Below are positions 14,342-27,101 of a stretch of 64,000 bases of DNA, one piece after another. Numbering within the stretch: position 1 is the stretch's first letter; each line of letters begins with the position of its first letter. The translations under genes were made by a program, and so were the position numbers. The notes beneath the pieces were generated by a model. The model searched no databases. It had not been told where the DNA came from and saw only the letters and a program-made list of their open reading frames with translations. The stretch is from Streptomyces atratus. GTDB lineage: Bacteria > Actinomycetota > Actinomycetes > Streptomycetales > Streptomycetaceae. The DNA lies in the NCBI RefSeq assembly GCF_014648655.1, contig NZ_BMRN01000020.1:1-64000 (forward strand), given 5' to 3'.

Positions 14342-15817
14342 ATGCCCGAACGCCGTACCGTCGCCCTTGTCACTCTTGGCTGCGCCCGTAACGAGGTGGA
14401 CTCGGAGGAGCTCGCAGGCCGCTTGGCAGCGGACGGCTGGGAGCTCGTCGAGGATGCCTCCGACGCGGATGTCGCCGTCGTCAACACCTGTGGATTCGTC
14501 GAGGCCGCCAAGAAGGACTCCGTCGATGCCCTGCTCGAAGCCAATGATCTGAAGGACCACGGCAGGACCCAGGCCGTGGTCGCCGTCGGCTGCATGGCCG
14601 AGCGCTACGGGAAGGACCTCGCCGAGGCCCTGCCCGAGGCGGATGGCGTCCTCGGATTCGACGACTACGCCGACATCTCCGACCGCCTTCAGACCATCCT
14701 CAACGGTGGCATCCACGCTTCGCACACGCCGCGCGACCGTCGCAAGCTCCTGCCGATCAGCCCGGCCGAGCGGCAGGACGCCGCCGTGGCCCTGCCGGGG
14801 CACGCACAGGAGGCCGCACCGGCCCCCGCCCCCGAGGACCTCCCGGACGGAGTCGCTCCGGTCTCCGGGCCGCGGGCGCCCCTGCGCCGCCGGCTGGGCA
14901 CCAGCCCCGTCGCCTCGGTGAAGCTCGCCTCCGGCTGCGACCGCCGCTGCTCCTTCTGCGCCATCCCTTCCTTCCGCGGTTCCTTCATCTCGCGCCGTCC
15001 GTCGGACGTGCTGGGGGAGACCCGCTGGCTGGCCGAGCAGGGCGTGAAGGAGGTCATGCTGGTCTCCGAGAACAACACCTCGTACGGCAAGGACCTCGGC
15101 GACATCCGGCTGCTCGAGACGCTGCTGCCGGAGCTCGCCGACGTCGAGGGGATCGAGCGGATCCGGGTCAGCTATCTTCAGCCGGCGGAGATGCGGCCGG
15201 GCCTCATCGACGTACTGACCTCGACCCCGAAGGTCGCCCCGTATTTCGACCTGTCCTTCCAGCACTCGGCCCCCGGCGTGCTGCGGGCGATGCGCCGCTT
15301 CGGTGACACCGATCGCTTCCTGGAGCTCCTGGACACCATCCGTAGCAAGGCGCCACAGGCCGGTGCCCGCTCCAACTTCATCGTGGGCTTCCCCGGCGAG
15401 ACCGAGGCCGACCTGGCGGAGCTGGAACGCTTCCTCACCGGCGCCAGGCTCGACGCCATCGGCGTCTTCGGTTACTCCGATGAAGAGGGCACCGAGGCGG
15501 TCGGTTACGAGAACAAGCTGGACGCCGACGTCATCGCGGAGCGGCTCGCGCACATCTCGCAGCTGGCCGAGGAACTGACCTCGCAGCGCGCCGAGGAGCG
15601 CCTGGGTGAGTCCCTGCAGGTGCTGGTCGAGTCCGTGGACGAAGAGGACGGTGCGGTGGGGCGCGCGGCACACCAGGCCCCCGAAACGGACGGCCAGGTG
15701 CTTTTCACCGCACGCGAGGGCCTCGTGCCCGGCCGTATGGTCGAGGCAAAGGTTGTCGGCACCGAAGGAGTGGACCTGGTGGCCGAGTGTTCCGAGCTCG
15801 TGGAGGCGGCCAGATGA
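14342..15817 (+). CDS. rimO: Ribosomal protein S12 methylthiotransferase RimO
   Basis: A 491-residue radical-SAM enzyme that adds a methylthio group to the conserved Asp of ribosomal protein S12. The N-terminal domain carries the second cluster's cysteines in LGCARNEVDSEE, VNTCGFVEAAKKDS and VGCMAERY. The radical-SAM CxxxCxxC is CDRRCSFC, followed by AIPSFRGSF, and a TRAM domain closes the protein. The KKDS and SFRGSFISR signatures separate RimO from the MiaB paralogue encoded at 46505. ATG 14342 is where homology starts. The stop overlaps the pgsA start as ATGA, so rimO-pgsA-cinA form one translationally coupled operon. Confidence 0.95.
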   Translation: MPERRTVALVTLGCARNEVDSEELAGRLAADGWELVEDASDADVAVVNTCGFVEAAKKDSVDALLEANDLKDHGRTQAVVAVGCMAERYGKDLAEALPEADGVLGFDDYADISDRLQTILNGGIHASHTPRDRRKLLPISPAERQDAAVALPGHAQEAAPAPAPEDLPDGVAPVSGPRAPLRRRLGTSPVASVKLASGCDRRCSFCAIPSFRGSFISRRPSDVLGETRWLAEQGVKEVMLVSENNTSYGKDLGDIRLLETLLPELADVEGIERIRVSYLQPAEMRPGLIDVLTSTPKVAPYFDLSFQHSAPGVLRAMRRFGDTDRFLELLDTIRSKAPQAGARSNFIVGFPGETEADLAELERFLTGARLDAIGVFGYSDEEGTEAVGYENKLDADVIAERLAHISQLAEELTSQRAEERLGESLQVLVESVDEEDGAVGRAAHQAPETDGQVLFTAREGLVPGRMVEAKVVGTEGVDLVAECSELVEAAR

Positions 15818-16587
15818 CGGGAGTCCCGGCATCCGCGGCAGGCGGCTCCGGCGCGAAGCCGGTCCGCGGCGGCAAGCTGGGTACTGCGGCCGTCAACCAG
15901 GCCAGCCTGTGGAACATCGCCAATCTGCTCACCATGCTGCGGCTGGTGCTGGTGCCCGGCTTCGTGATGCTGCTCCTGCACAACGGCGGCTACGACCCGG
16001 CCTGGCGGTCGTTCGCCTGGGCGGCGTTCGCCATTGCCATGATCACTGACCTGTTCGACGGTCATCTCGCGCGCACATACAACCTGGTCACCGACTTCGG
16101 GAAGATCGCAGACCCGATCGCGGACAAGGCGATCATGGGTGCGGCGCTGATCTGTCTGTCGTATCTGGGTGATCTGCCCTGGTGGGTCACGGGCGTGATC
16201 CTCTTCCGTGAGATCGGCATCACGCTGATGCGGTTCTGGGTGATACGGCATGCGGTGATCCCGGCCAGTCGCGGCGGGAAGATGAAGACTCTGGCGCAGG
16301 GGACGGCTGTCGGGATGTACGTCCTGGCGCTGACCGGTCCACTTGCCACCCTGCGCTTCTGGGTGATGGCGGTGGCTGTCGTGCTGACGGTCGTCACGGG
16401 GCTCGACTATGTGCGCCAGGCCGTCGTGCTGCGACGCCAGGGGCTCGCGGCCGAGCGGGCCGTCGCGGAGGAGGCTGCTGGGGCGTCCGGGGTATCTGTG
16501 GAGCCCGGGGTGTCCGGGGCCGCTGAGGGTGCAGGACCGGTCTCCGGGGCCTCGGGTGCCCGTGGTGTGGCGGAGGCCGAGCGGTGA
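15814..16587 (+). CDS. pgsA: CDP-diacylglycerol-glycerol-3-phosphate 3-phosphatidyltransferase
   Basis: A 257-residue integral membrane enzyme making phosphatidylglycerol phosphate. The CDP-alcohol phosphotransferase motif is complete: Asp79, Asp82-Gly83, Ala86-Arg87, Gly96, Asp100 and Asp104. About six membrane segments follow a short charged N-terminus. The C-terminal ~50 residues (Ala/Gly/Ser/Val-rich) are low complexity and probably disordered. The ATG at 15814 overlaps the rimO stop by four bases, and the gene's own stop overlaps cinA as GTGA. Confidence 0.93.
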   Translation: MTGVPASAAGGSGAKPVRGGKLGTAAVNQASLWNIANLLTMLRLVLVPGFVMLLLHNGGYDPAWRSFAWAAFAIAMITDLFDGHLARTYNLVTDFGKIADPIADKAIMGAALICLSYLGDLPWWVTGVILFREIGITLMRFWVIRHAVIPASRGGKMKTLAQGTAVGMYVLALTGPLATLRFWVMAVAVVLTVVTGLDYVRQAVVLRRQGLAAERAVAEEAAGASGVSVEPGVSGAAEGAGPVSGASGARGVAEAER

Positions 16588-17093
16588 CTGCCGCGGCCCG
16601 GGTGCTGGAGCTGCTCGTGGAGCGCGGTGAGACTCTTGCCGTCGCCGAGTCGCTGACCGGCGGTCTGGTCGCGGCGGAGTTGACTTCCGTACCGGGTGCT
16701 TCGAACTCCTTCCGCGGGTCCGTGACGGCGTACGCAACGCCCTTGAAGCGGGATTTGCTGGGTGTCGACGGCGCCCTCCTGGCGGAGCACGGTGCGGTCG
16801 ACCCGGAGGTGGCGCGGCAGATGGCGGCAGGTGTGCGCCGGGTTCTGGGGGCAGACTGGGGTATGGCCACCACCGGCGTTGCGGGCCCCGAGCCGCAGGA
16901 CGGCAAACCCGTCGGCACGGTCTATGTTGCGGTGGCCGGGCCGGACGGCGCGGAGAAGGTGACCGCGCTGCGATTGAACGGCGGGCGTGCGGACATCCGT
17001 AGAGAGAGTGTGCGGAGCCTGCTGGCATTGCTCTCCGTCGAACTCGGCAAGAATGCAAGCGCACAGGATACGGAACAGAACGGGGGGAATTGA
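16584..17093 (+). CDS. cinA: CinA-family nicotinamide-nucleotide amidohydrolase (PncC type)
   Basis: A 169-residue single-domain protein corresponding to the C-terminal half of CinA. Family motifs LAVAESLTGGLVAAELTSVPG (first residues only are diagnostic), YATPLKRDLLGV, HGAVDPEVA and TTGVAGPEPQDGKPVGTV are present; the catalytic Ser and Lys lie in the first two. The enzyme deamidates nicotinamide mononucleotide for NAD recycling. It lacks the N-terminal MoCF-like domain of full CinA, as is usual in actinobacteria. The GTG start overlaps the pgsA stop, so it is translated from the rimO-pgsA mRNA, and it precedes clgR. Confidence 0.9.
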   Translation: MTAAARVLELLVERGETLAVAESLTGGLVAAELTSVPGASNSFRGSVTAYATPLKRDLLGVDGALLAEHGAVDPEVARQMAAGVRRVLGADWGMATTGVAGPEPQDGKPVGTVYVAVAGPDGAEKVTALRLNGGRADIRRESVRSLLALLSVELGKNASAQDTEQNGGN

Positions 17094-17202
17094 TGTTTGC
17101 AGCCCTGAGTGAACACGACATCGCTCCCCGCACGGCCGCGGCGCAAGGCGGTACGGTGGGGCGTGAAGGATGCGGCTACGCGGTCCGAGGAGGGAGCCAC
17201 CG

Positions 17203-17586
17203 ATGATTCTGCTCCGTCGCCTGCTTGGTGACGTGCTGCGTCGGCAGCGCCAGCGCCAAGGCCGTACTCTGCGCGAAGTCTCCTCGTCCGCCCGAGTCTC
17301 GCTCGGCTATCTCTCCGAGGTGGAGCGGGGGCAGAAGGAGGCATCCTCCGAGCTGCTCTCCGCTATTTGCGACGCGCTTGACGTACGGATGTCCGAGCTC
17401 ATGCGTGAAGTGAGCGATGAGCTGTCGCTGGCCGAACTGGCCGAGTCGGCAGCAGTCAGCGATCCGGTGCCTGTGCCGGTACGTCCAATGCTCAATTCCG
17501 TCTCCGTGACGTCGGTGGCAGGTGTGCCGACGGGACGGGTGACCATCAAGGCGCCCGCGGAAGCGGTGGATGTCGTCGCCGCCTGA
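17203..17586 (+). CDS. clgR: Clp gene regulator ClgR (Xre-family activator)
   Basis: A 127-residue regulator with an Xre-type HTH (about 4-65: LLGDVLRRQRQRQGRTLREV ... SLGYLSEVERGQKEAS). The pgsA-cinA-clgR-(recX/recA nearby) order is the standard actinobacterial context of ClgR, an activator of clpP, clpC and lon. The C-terminus ends in VVAA; a terminal Ala-Ala is the known degron by which ClpP removes ClgR in Streptomyces, giving feedback control. ATG 17203 is preceded by GAGGAGGGAG, an excellent ribosome site. The last ~40 residues before the tail are Val/Pro-rich and probably flexible. Confidence 0.9.
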   Translation: MILLRRLLGDVLRRQRQRQGRTLREVSSSARVSLGYLSEVERGQKEASSELLSAICDALDVRMSELMREVSDELSLAELAESAAVSDPVPVPVRPMLNSVSVTSVAGVPTGRVTIKAPAEAVDVVAA

Positions 17587-17610
17587 CCCGCGAGGTCCGG
17601 TGTGAAGCGG

Positions 17611-17645
17611 AGCCCCGGCCGGCCCCTCAGGGGGCGGCCGGGGCT
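17611..17645 (+). terminator. Terminator after clgR
   Basis: AGCCCCGGCC-G-GCCCC pairs with GGGG-C-GGCCGGGGCT around TCAG, with one bulged base. It ends in CTTCT and lies 24 bases after the clgR stop. Confidence 0.85.
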
Positions 17646-17970
17646 TCTGCATGGTCCGGGGCGGGTGGGCGTGGTCCGTTCTGGATGCGGCTCGGGAGTG
17701 TCTGGGTGAGACTGCGAGTAAGAGGCATTGATCAGGAAGATCACGGTGGCCCGACGCGGTCTGACGTGGCCTGATGTGTCTCGATGCGGCCTGCGCCGGG
17801 GTGCCTGAGTGCCTCTGGCCCGGGTGGAGCCGCGATCCGGAGCAAGCCCGGATGTCCCGGGCGGAGAGCGCACAACGGTCTGCGGCAGCGCACTGCGCGC
17901 CGGGTGGTGCACCGGTGCGCCCTCCCGCCGGGCGAGCGGGCCGGACTAGGTTCGGCCGGAGGAGGCAGCC
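17646..17970. other. Gene-free stretch between clgR and the small membrane protein
   Basis: About 325 bp with no convincing gene. It contains an inverted repeat TGATC-AGGAA-GATCA (17729-17743) and, just after it, loosely repeated CCGACGCGG / CTGACGTGG / CTGATGTG / CGATGCGG words. TAGGTT at 17946-17951 could be the -10 of the gene starting at 17971. Confidence 0.4.
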
Positions 17971-18354
17971 ATGGTACGGCGATGGGTGCCGACGCTCGTT
18001 CTCGGCGGGGTGTGGTGGTGGGCCGTGCTGCGGCTCGTGCTGGAACCGGCCCATGCGGGGCTTGTCGAGGGTGTGGTGGCGGCGGGCGGATGGGGGCTGA
18101 GCCTCCTGCCCGTGCATGTGGCCGCGGCCGCTGGGCCGACGGGGGCGAGCGCGGGGTGGTGGTCTGCTCTTGGGACGCGGTGTGCGGGTTGGTGGTCCGA
18201 CACCGGGACGCGGTGTCTGGGGCGGTGCTCCGCACTTGGGATGCGGTGCGTGAATCGATGGTTGGCTGTTGGGATGCGGTGCGGTGGCCGAGCCTGGCGG
18301 ACTACCAGGGCATGGCTACGCCGCCGTTCGGGCGGAGGATCTGACCGGTCATGA
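17971..18354 (+). CDS. Small membrane protein with 11-residue tandem repeat
   Basis: I do not recognise this 127-residue protein. ATG 17971 has a textbook ribosome site (GGAGGAGG). Residues about 7-27 (VPTLVLGGVWWWAVLRLVLEP) form a membrane segment and about 32-50 a second hydrophobic stretch, which looks like the conserved part. From residue 64 the sequence is four copies of an 11-residue unit: WSALGTRCAGW, WSDTGTRCLGR, CSALGMRCVNR and WLAVGMRCGGR. The last ~18 codons run antisense through the 3' end of the convergent SDR gene (18302-18354). The repeat may have extended a shorter ancestral protein. The N-terminal part is likely real; the tail is uncertain. Confidence 0.55.
   Translation: MVRRWVPTLVLGGVWWWAVLRLVLEPAHAGLVEGVVAAGGWGLSLLPVHVAAAAGPTGASAGWWSALGTRCAGWWSDTGTRCLGRCSALGMRCVNRWLAVGMRCGGRAWRTTRAWLRRRSGGGSDRS
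18160..18291 (+). repeat. Four 33-bp tandem repeats
   Basis: The units begin at 18160, 18193, 18226 and 18259, each with the core GGGAYGCGGTGY at exactly 33-bp spacing (18172, 18205, 18238, 18271). The period is a multiple of three, so the plus-strand frame stays open and codes an 11-residue repeat. Confidence 0.85.
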
Positions 18355-19066
18355 AGGCCGACGCATCGGATGCCAGATAGACCAGGGTGTGGGCGACGTC
18401 CTCGGGCTCGCCGACCCGGCCGAGCGGAGAAATCCGTGCCATTGTGGCCTCCGCCCGTTGTTGTTGTTCCGCGTCGTGGCGGGCGGTCATGGGCGTACGG
18501 ATCCAGCCCGGGGCGACGGCGTTGACACGGATGGAATGAGGCCCCAGCTCGGTTGCGAGCGTCTTTGTCAGCTGGACGACCGCCGCCTTGGCCGCGCTGT
18601 AGCAGAGCAGCCCGGGGCTCGCGGCGTCGACCGCTCCCGAGGCCATGGTGATCAGTGAGCCGGGTGCGCCGCGCGCGATCATGCTGCGGGCAACTTCCTG
18701 ACAGGCGTACAGAACGCCTTTGAAATTGACCGAGAGGACGCGATCGAGGTCGTCGTCCGCGGTCTCCAGGACGCTGCTCGTATGCATGATTCCGGCTACG
18801 GCGGCCAGGATGTCGAGGTTGCCCGCTGCGGCCACCGCAGCCTTGATCCGGCCGGGGTCGGTGACATCGAGGGTGTGGATGTGGGAAGTGCCACCCGCTT
18901 CGGCGATCAGGTTCCGGGTCTCCAGCAGGCCCTTCTCGTCGCGGTCCGCGCAGTGCACGGTGGCGCCCGCCGCTGCGAGCAGGATGGCGCCTGCGCGGCC
19001 GATGCCGCCCGCCGCGCCGGTGATGAACGCGGAGCGGCCCGTGAGGTCGTACGCGGTGAGGGACAT
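18302..19066 (-). CDS. Short-chain dehydrogenase/reductase
   Basis: A 254-residue classical SDR. The cofactor motif TGAAGGIG starts at residue 16, the NNAG-equivalent reads AAVAGIM, and the catalytic Ser-Tyr-Lys are in MASGAVD and YSAAK. The C-terminus is typical (DASAFMTGQILRPNGGVAMPW). The substrate cannot be told. ATG 19066 is used because homology starts there. No ribosome site precedes it, but TTGACG-N18-TACCGT ends six bases before the ATG, so a leaderless mRNA is plausible. The same TTG (19102) abuts the stop of the upstream nei gene and could be a coupled alternative start adding 12 residues. Confidence 0.88.
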   Translation of the reverse strand: MSLTAYDLTGRSAFITGAAGGIGRAGAILLAAAGATVHCADRDEKGLLETRNLIAEAGGTSHIHTLDVTDPGRIKAAVAAAGNLDILAAVAGIMHTSSVLETADDDLDRVLSVNFKGVLYACQEVARSMIARGAPGSLITMASGAVDAASPGLLCYSAAKAAVVQLTKTLATELGPHSIRVNAVAPGWIRTPMTARHDAEQQQRAEATMARISPLGRVGEPEDVAHTLVYLASDASAFMTGQILRPNGGVAMPW

Positions 19067-19102
19067 GACCGGACGGTACGGCTGGATCTGACGGATCGTC
19101 AA
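19067..19102 (-). promoter_or_regulatory. Candidate leaderless promoter of the SDR gene
   Basis: Reading the minus strand, TTGACG (19102-19097) is followed after 18 bases by TACCGT (19078-19073) and then CCGGTC and the ATG. The transcription start predicted from this -10 coincides with the start codon. Confidence 0.4.
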
Positions 19103-19903
19103 CTAGCTTGTGGGGCCCGATTGGCAGCGAGGGCACCAGTAGGTGGGGCGGGCGTCCTGATCGGCTGTGCGGATGGGTGTGCCGCAGCGCAGGCAGGGGC
19201 GGTTGGTCCTGCCGTAGACCCAGAGCCGTTCGCTCGCGCCGTATCCGCGGGGCGCTGCGCTGGTGGTCGTGCGCATGGGACGGTCTCGGTTGGCTTCGAG
19301 GAGCTGTTTGGCCGTGGTGACAAGACGGGCGGCGGTGGGGGCGGCCAGCTCGCCGATGGGGAGCCAAGGGGTCGCGCGGGTGAGGAAGCAGAGCTCGGCC
19401 TTGTAGATGTTGCCGATTCCGGCCAGGTTGCGCTGGTCCAGGAGGGCCTCGCCCAGGGGGCGGGCGGGGTCGCTGAGCAGATTGTGCAGAGCGGTTTCGG
19501 CGTTCCAATCGGGGCCCAGCAGATCGGGGCCGAGATGACCGACCGCCTTCTCCTCCTCCCGGGTGCGGAGAAGCTCGAGGACGGGGAGCCGGTAGCCGAC
19601 GGCGGTGTGTTCCGCGTTGGCGAGCACGGCGCGGATCTGGTGGGCAGGGCCGCCGCGCCAGCGCTCGCCCGGAGCGTAGATGCGCCAGGCGCCGTCCATC
19701 CGCAGATGGCTGTGGAGGGTCAGACCGCCCTCGATACGGGTGAGGAGATGCTTGCCGCGCGAGGTGACGTCCAGAACCGTCCGGCCGGTGAGGTCGGCGG
19801 TGGCGAACCGGGGGACGCGCAGGTCGGAGTGGGTGAGGACCCGGCCGGCGAGTGCGGTGTGCAGACGTTTGGCGGTCTGCAGGACGGTGTCTCCTTCGGG
19901 CAT
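19103..19903 (-). CDS. nei: Fpg/Nei-family DNA glycosylase (endonuclease VIII-like)
   Basis: A 266-residue base-excision repair glycosylase/AP lyase. The N-terminal MPEGDT carries the catalytic Pro2 and Glu3; the Glu-Gly-Asp variant is typical of Nei rather than Fpg. The helix-two-turn-helix motif reads DQRNLAGIGNIYKAELCF, and the zinc finger has four cysteines in CLRCGTPI ... YWCPRC. It removes oxidised pyrimidines from DNA. It lies just downstream of lhr on the same strand (121-bp gap); the nei and lhr pairing is usual in actinobacteria and makes this a repair cluster. Confidence 0.93.
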   Translation of the reverse strand: MPEGDTVLQTAKRLHTALAGRVLTHSDLRVPRFATADLTGRTVLDVTSRGKHLLTRIEGGLTLHSHLRMDGAWRIYAPGERWRGGPAHQIRAVLANAEHTAVGYRLPVLELLRTREEEKAVGHLGPDLLGPDWNAETALHNLLSDPARPLGEALLDQRNLAGIGNIYKAELCFLTRATPWLPIGELAAPTAARLVTTAKQLLEANRDRPMRTTTSAAPRGYGASERLWVYGRTNRPCLRCGTPIRTADQDARPTYWCPRCQSGPTS

Positions 19904-20023
19904 GCCTCCATGATGCGGGGTCGGGTGGGGAGTGCGGCGTGCTGGGCGGGGGCGGCGTGGGGTGGTGCGGGTGGTGTCGGGGTCGGGCGGAGTGGCGTAC
20001 GAGGCGTGAGGTGTGCAGGTGGT

Positions 20024-24706
<4,683 letters not shown>

Positions 24707-24787
24707 GTCCCCCATCGTGCACCCCGGCACTGACAACGGCTGTGACGGCCATCGGCGACCGGGCCAGGGAGCTGCGAGAATTCGTCC

Positions 24788-25660
24788 ATGGTGGCAGGAC
24801 CGGAGTCGGGGTCAGGGGAGTGGGCGAGGCACTGGCAGTACGCGGAGCTGCCCGACCTCGATCTGCTGCGTGCCCGGTACGTGCGCCACACCTTTCCGCG
24901 CCACAGCCACGAGGGCTATGTCTTCGGCACCATCACCCGAGGGGTGGAGGACGTCGGGCTGCCCGACGGCACCGTCGTGCACGCGGGCCCCGGCACCGTA
25001 GTCATGATCAATCCGGAGGTGCCGCACACCGCCCGCGCGGGTGTTCCGGAGGGCTGGGTGTACGCCACGCTGTACCCGTCCGCGCAGGTGATCAACGACA
25101 TCGCGGCCGATACGACGAGTCTGCGCGGCACGGTCGGCTTCACCGAGACCAGCGTCATGGACCCTTACGCCGCCCGGCTGATCGGCGAGGTCCACCGGGC
25201 AGCCGAGGAGGGCAACGCACTTGCCGCGGACACCGTGCTGCGGGTGATGGTCGCGCGACTGCTGAGCCTGCACGGCCGCGCACTGCCCGCACGCGTGCCC
25301 CGCTCGGCGGGGGCCCGCGACGCGGCGCGGGCCCGCGCCGTGCTGGAGGGCAGGATGGCGGAGCCGCCCACCTTGGAGGCGCTGGCGGCGGAGCTCGGCA
25401 CCAGCCCGTTCGCGCTGCTGAGGGCCTTCAAGAAGCAGTACGGGATGCCGCCGCACACCTGGCTCACCGATGCCCGGGTGCGGGCCGCGCGCCGGATGCT
25501 CGACGCGGGGACGGCACCTGCGGAGGCGGCCACCGAGGTCGGCTTCACCGATCAGCCGCATCTCAACCGTCACTTCACCCGGATCGTGGGGGTGCCGCCG
25601 GGCGCGTACCGGCGCGAACGCGCAAGAACGTACAAGACCGGTCGCGATCTGCCCACGTAG
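24788..25660 (+). CDS. AraC-family transcriptional regulator
   Basis: A 290-residue regulator with an N-terminal AraC cupin domain (about 35-150: RHSHEGYVFGTITRGVE, INPEVPHTARAG) and a C-terminal double HTH (about 190-285: LGTSPFALLRAFKKQYGMPPHTWL and GFTDQPHLNRHFTRIVGVPPGAYR). It starts at ATG 24788. It is directly followed by azlC and azlD on the same strand (10-bp gap), so its likely job is control of this amino-acid exporter operon in response to a small effector. The effector is not evident. Confidence 0.9.
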   Translation: MVAGPESGSGEWARHWQYAELPDLDLLRARYVRHTFPRHSHEGYVFGTITRGVEDVGLPDGTVVHAGPGTVVMINPEVPHTARAGVPEGWVYATLYPSAQVINDIAADTTSLRGTVGFTETSVMDPYAARLIGEVHRAAEEGNALAADTVLRVMVARLLSLHGRALPARVPRSAGARDAARARAVLEGRMAEPPTLEALAAELGTSPFALLRAFKKQYGMPPHTWLTDARVRAARRMLDAGTAPAEAATEVGFTDQPHLNRHFTRIVGVPPGAYRRERARTYKTGRDLPT

Positions 25661-25670
25661 CGTTCCGTTC

Positions 25671-26453
25671 GTGGCAGAACAGACAACACTTCCAGAGGGT
25701 GTCGGCGAGGCAGTCGGCATACCCCACGGCAGCGCAACCGTCCTCGGGGCGAAGCCGGACTCGGCCGTCGTACGCGACGCGCTCGGTGTCGGCATTGCCG
25801 TCGGACTTTCCGGCTTCGCCTTCGGCGTGACCTCGGCCGGCTCCGGACTGAGCCTGCTGCAGACCTGCGCGCTCAGCCTCGCCGTCTTCACCGGCGCCTC
25901 ACAGTTCGCCCTCGTGGGCGCTCTCGCGGCGGGCGGCAACCCGTACACCGCGGCTGCCGGGGCCTTCTTCCTCGGCGTACGCAACTCGTTCTACGGCCTG
26001 CGGCTGTCGCAGCTGCTCGCTCTTCCACGCGCGCTCCGTCCCTTCGCCGCCCAGTGGGTCATCGACGAGACGACCGCCGTGACACTGCCGCAGCCCACCC
26101 GGCGGGCCGCACGGATCGGTTTCGCCGTCACCGGACTCACCCTCTACGTGTTGTGGAACCTGACCACGCTGCTGGGGGCCCTCGGCGCCGAGGCGCTCGG
26201 CGACACCGACGCCTGGGGGCTGGACGCGGCATCGCCCGCGGTCTTCCTCGCCCTGCTCGCGCCGATGCTGAAAAGCACGACGGAACGAATCACCGCCGCG
26301 ATCGCGGTTCTGCTCGCGCTCGGGCTGCTGCCCGTACTGCCCGCAGGCGTCCCCGTCCTGCTGTCCGCGCTCGCCGCACCCGCCGTCCTCTTCCTGAGCG
26401 GGCGCCGGAAAGGAACGAGCCGGGACACGGCCGCGGCGGAGGAGAACCGATGA
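25671..26453 (+). CDS. azlC: AzlC-family branched-chain amino acid exporter subunit
   Basis: A 260-residue membrane protein with about five to six hydrophobic segments. The AzlC core GVTSAGSGLSLLQTCALSLAVFTGASQFALVG and FFLGVRNSFYGLRLSQLL (only short stretches are diagnostic) is intact. AzlC with AzlD exports branched-chain amino acids and gave azaleucine resistance in Bacillus. GTG 25671 gives a family-length protein; the region upstream belongs to the araC frame. There is no strong ribosome site, so coupling to araC translation is possible. The stop overlaps azlD as ATGA. Confidence 0.85.
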   Translation: MAEQTTLPEGVGEAVGIPHGSATVLGAKPDSAVVRDALGVGIAVGLSGFAFGVTSAGSGLSLLQTCALSLAVFTGASQFALVGALAAGGNPYTAAAGAFFLGVRNSFYGLRLSQLLALPRALRPFAAQWVIDETTAVTLPQPTRRAARIGFAVTGLTLYVLWNLTTLLGALGAEALGDTDAWGLDAASPAVFLALLAPMLKSTTERITAAIAVLLALGLLPVLPAGVPVLLSALAAPAVLFLSGRRKGTSRDTAAAEENR

Positions 26454-26767
26454 ACATCTGGATCGCCATCGCGCTGACCGCCGTCGGCTGCTACCTCGCC
26501 AAACTGCTCGGACTACTGGTGCCCGCCGGTGTGCTGGAACGTCCGCTCGCGCAGCGTCTCGCCGCGCTGCTGCCCGTGGCGCTCCTGGCCGCCCTCACCG
26601 CGCAGCAGACGTTCGGCGACGGGCAGCATCTGACGCTGGACGCCAGGGGCGCGGGGCTCGCCGCGGCGGCGCTCGCACTGGTTCTGCGCGCGCCCTTCCT
26701 CGTGGTCGTAGGGTCCGCCGTGGTCGTCACTGCAGGGGTACGTGCACTCGGACAGGCACCTTGGTGA
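26450..26767 (+). CDS. azlD: AzlD-family transporter partner
   Basis: A 105-residue membrane protein with three to four hydrophobic helices (MNIWIAIALTAVGCYLAKLLG, LLPVALLAALTAQQTF, APFLVVVGSAVVVTAGVRAL) as expected of AzlD, the small partner of AzlC. The start overlaps the azlC stop by four bases. The pair is followed by a strong inverted repeat that ends the operon. Confidence 0.88.
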   Translation: MNIWIAIALTAVGCYLAKLLGLLVPAGVLERPLAQRLAALLPVALLAALTAQQTFGDGQHLTLDARGAGLAAAALALVLRAPFLVVVGSAVVVTAGVRALGQAPW

Positions 26768-26774
26768 GACACGC

Positions 26775-26813
26775 GTGTAAGGGGCTCGGTTCAGGGGACC
26801 GAGCCCCTTACAC
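26775..26813. terminator. Perfect 16-bp inverted repeat after azlD
   Basis: GTGTAAGGGGCTCGGT (26775-26790) and ACCGAGCCCCTTACAC (26798-26813) with a 7-base loop. It begins eight bases after azlD. The structure is symmetrical, so it could act in both directions. Confidence 0.85.
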
Positions 26814-26922
26814 ACGTACTTGTCGACCCGTTCAGTGCACTGCGAGGCCCGTCGGCGCGGTCTCCGCCACATCAAGCCGTGCCGCGTCTTCCTCCGGCCG
26901 GAGGAAGCAGACGGTCAATACT

Positions 26923-27060
26923 GTGGACGACCGGCTGGCCGAGCTCACCGAGCCGACCGGACTCGATCCGTCGTCGCCACGTGACGCAGCGCTGGCCATC
27001 GCGGCCCTGTTGCTGCGCGACTCCGCTGCCGGGGCCGACGGCGTGTCCGCAGCCGGATGA
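26923..27060 (+). CDS. Possible small hypothetical protein
   Basis: A 45-residue reading frame from GTG 26923 reads VDDRLAELTEPTGLDPSSPRD then AALAIAALLLRDSAAG. The acidic/hydrophobic helix looks protein-like and codon third positions are GC-rich. The nearest purine-rich site (GGAGGAAG, 26900-26907) is 15 bases away, which is too far for a confident start. I do not recognise a family. It could be non-coding. Confidence 0.3.
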   Translation: MDDRLAELTEPTGLDPSSPRDAALAIAALLLRDSAAGADGVSAAG

Positions 27061-27101
27061 TCGACGGACGGCACATGCGCGGAGACACGACTCGGGTGCA
27101 C

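Noticed and set aside
14276..15832. Antisense frame of 518 codons opposite rimO
   Set aside because: It mirrors rimO exactly and has no start context; it is a shadow of GC-rich coding sequence.
17946..19508. 520-codon open frame on the minus strand through the repeat, SDR and nei regions
   Set aside because: It overlaps three better supported genes and its composition is Arg/His/Pro-rich noise; the short repeats it shows are the 33-bp DNA repeat in another frame.
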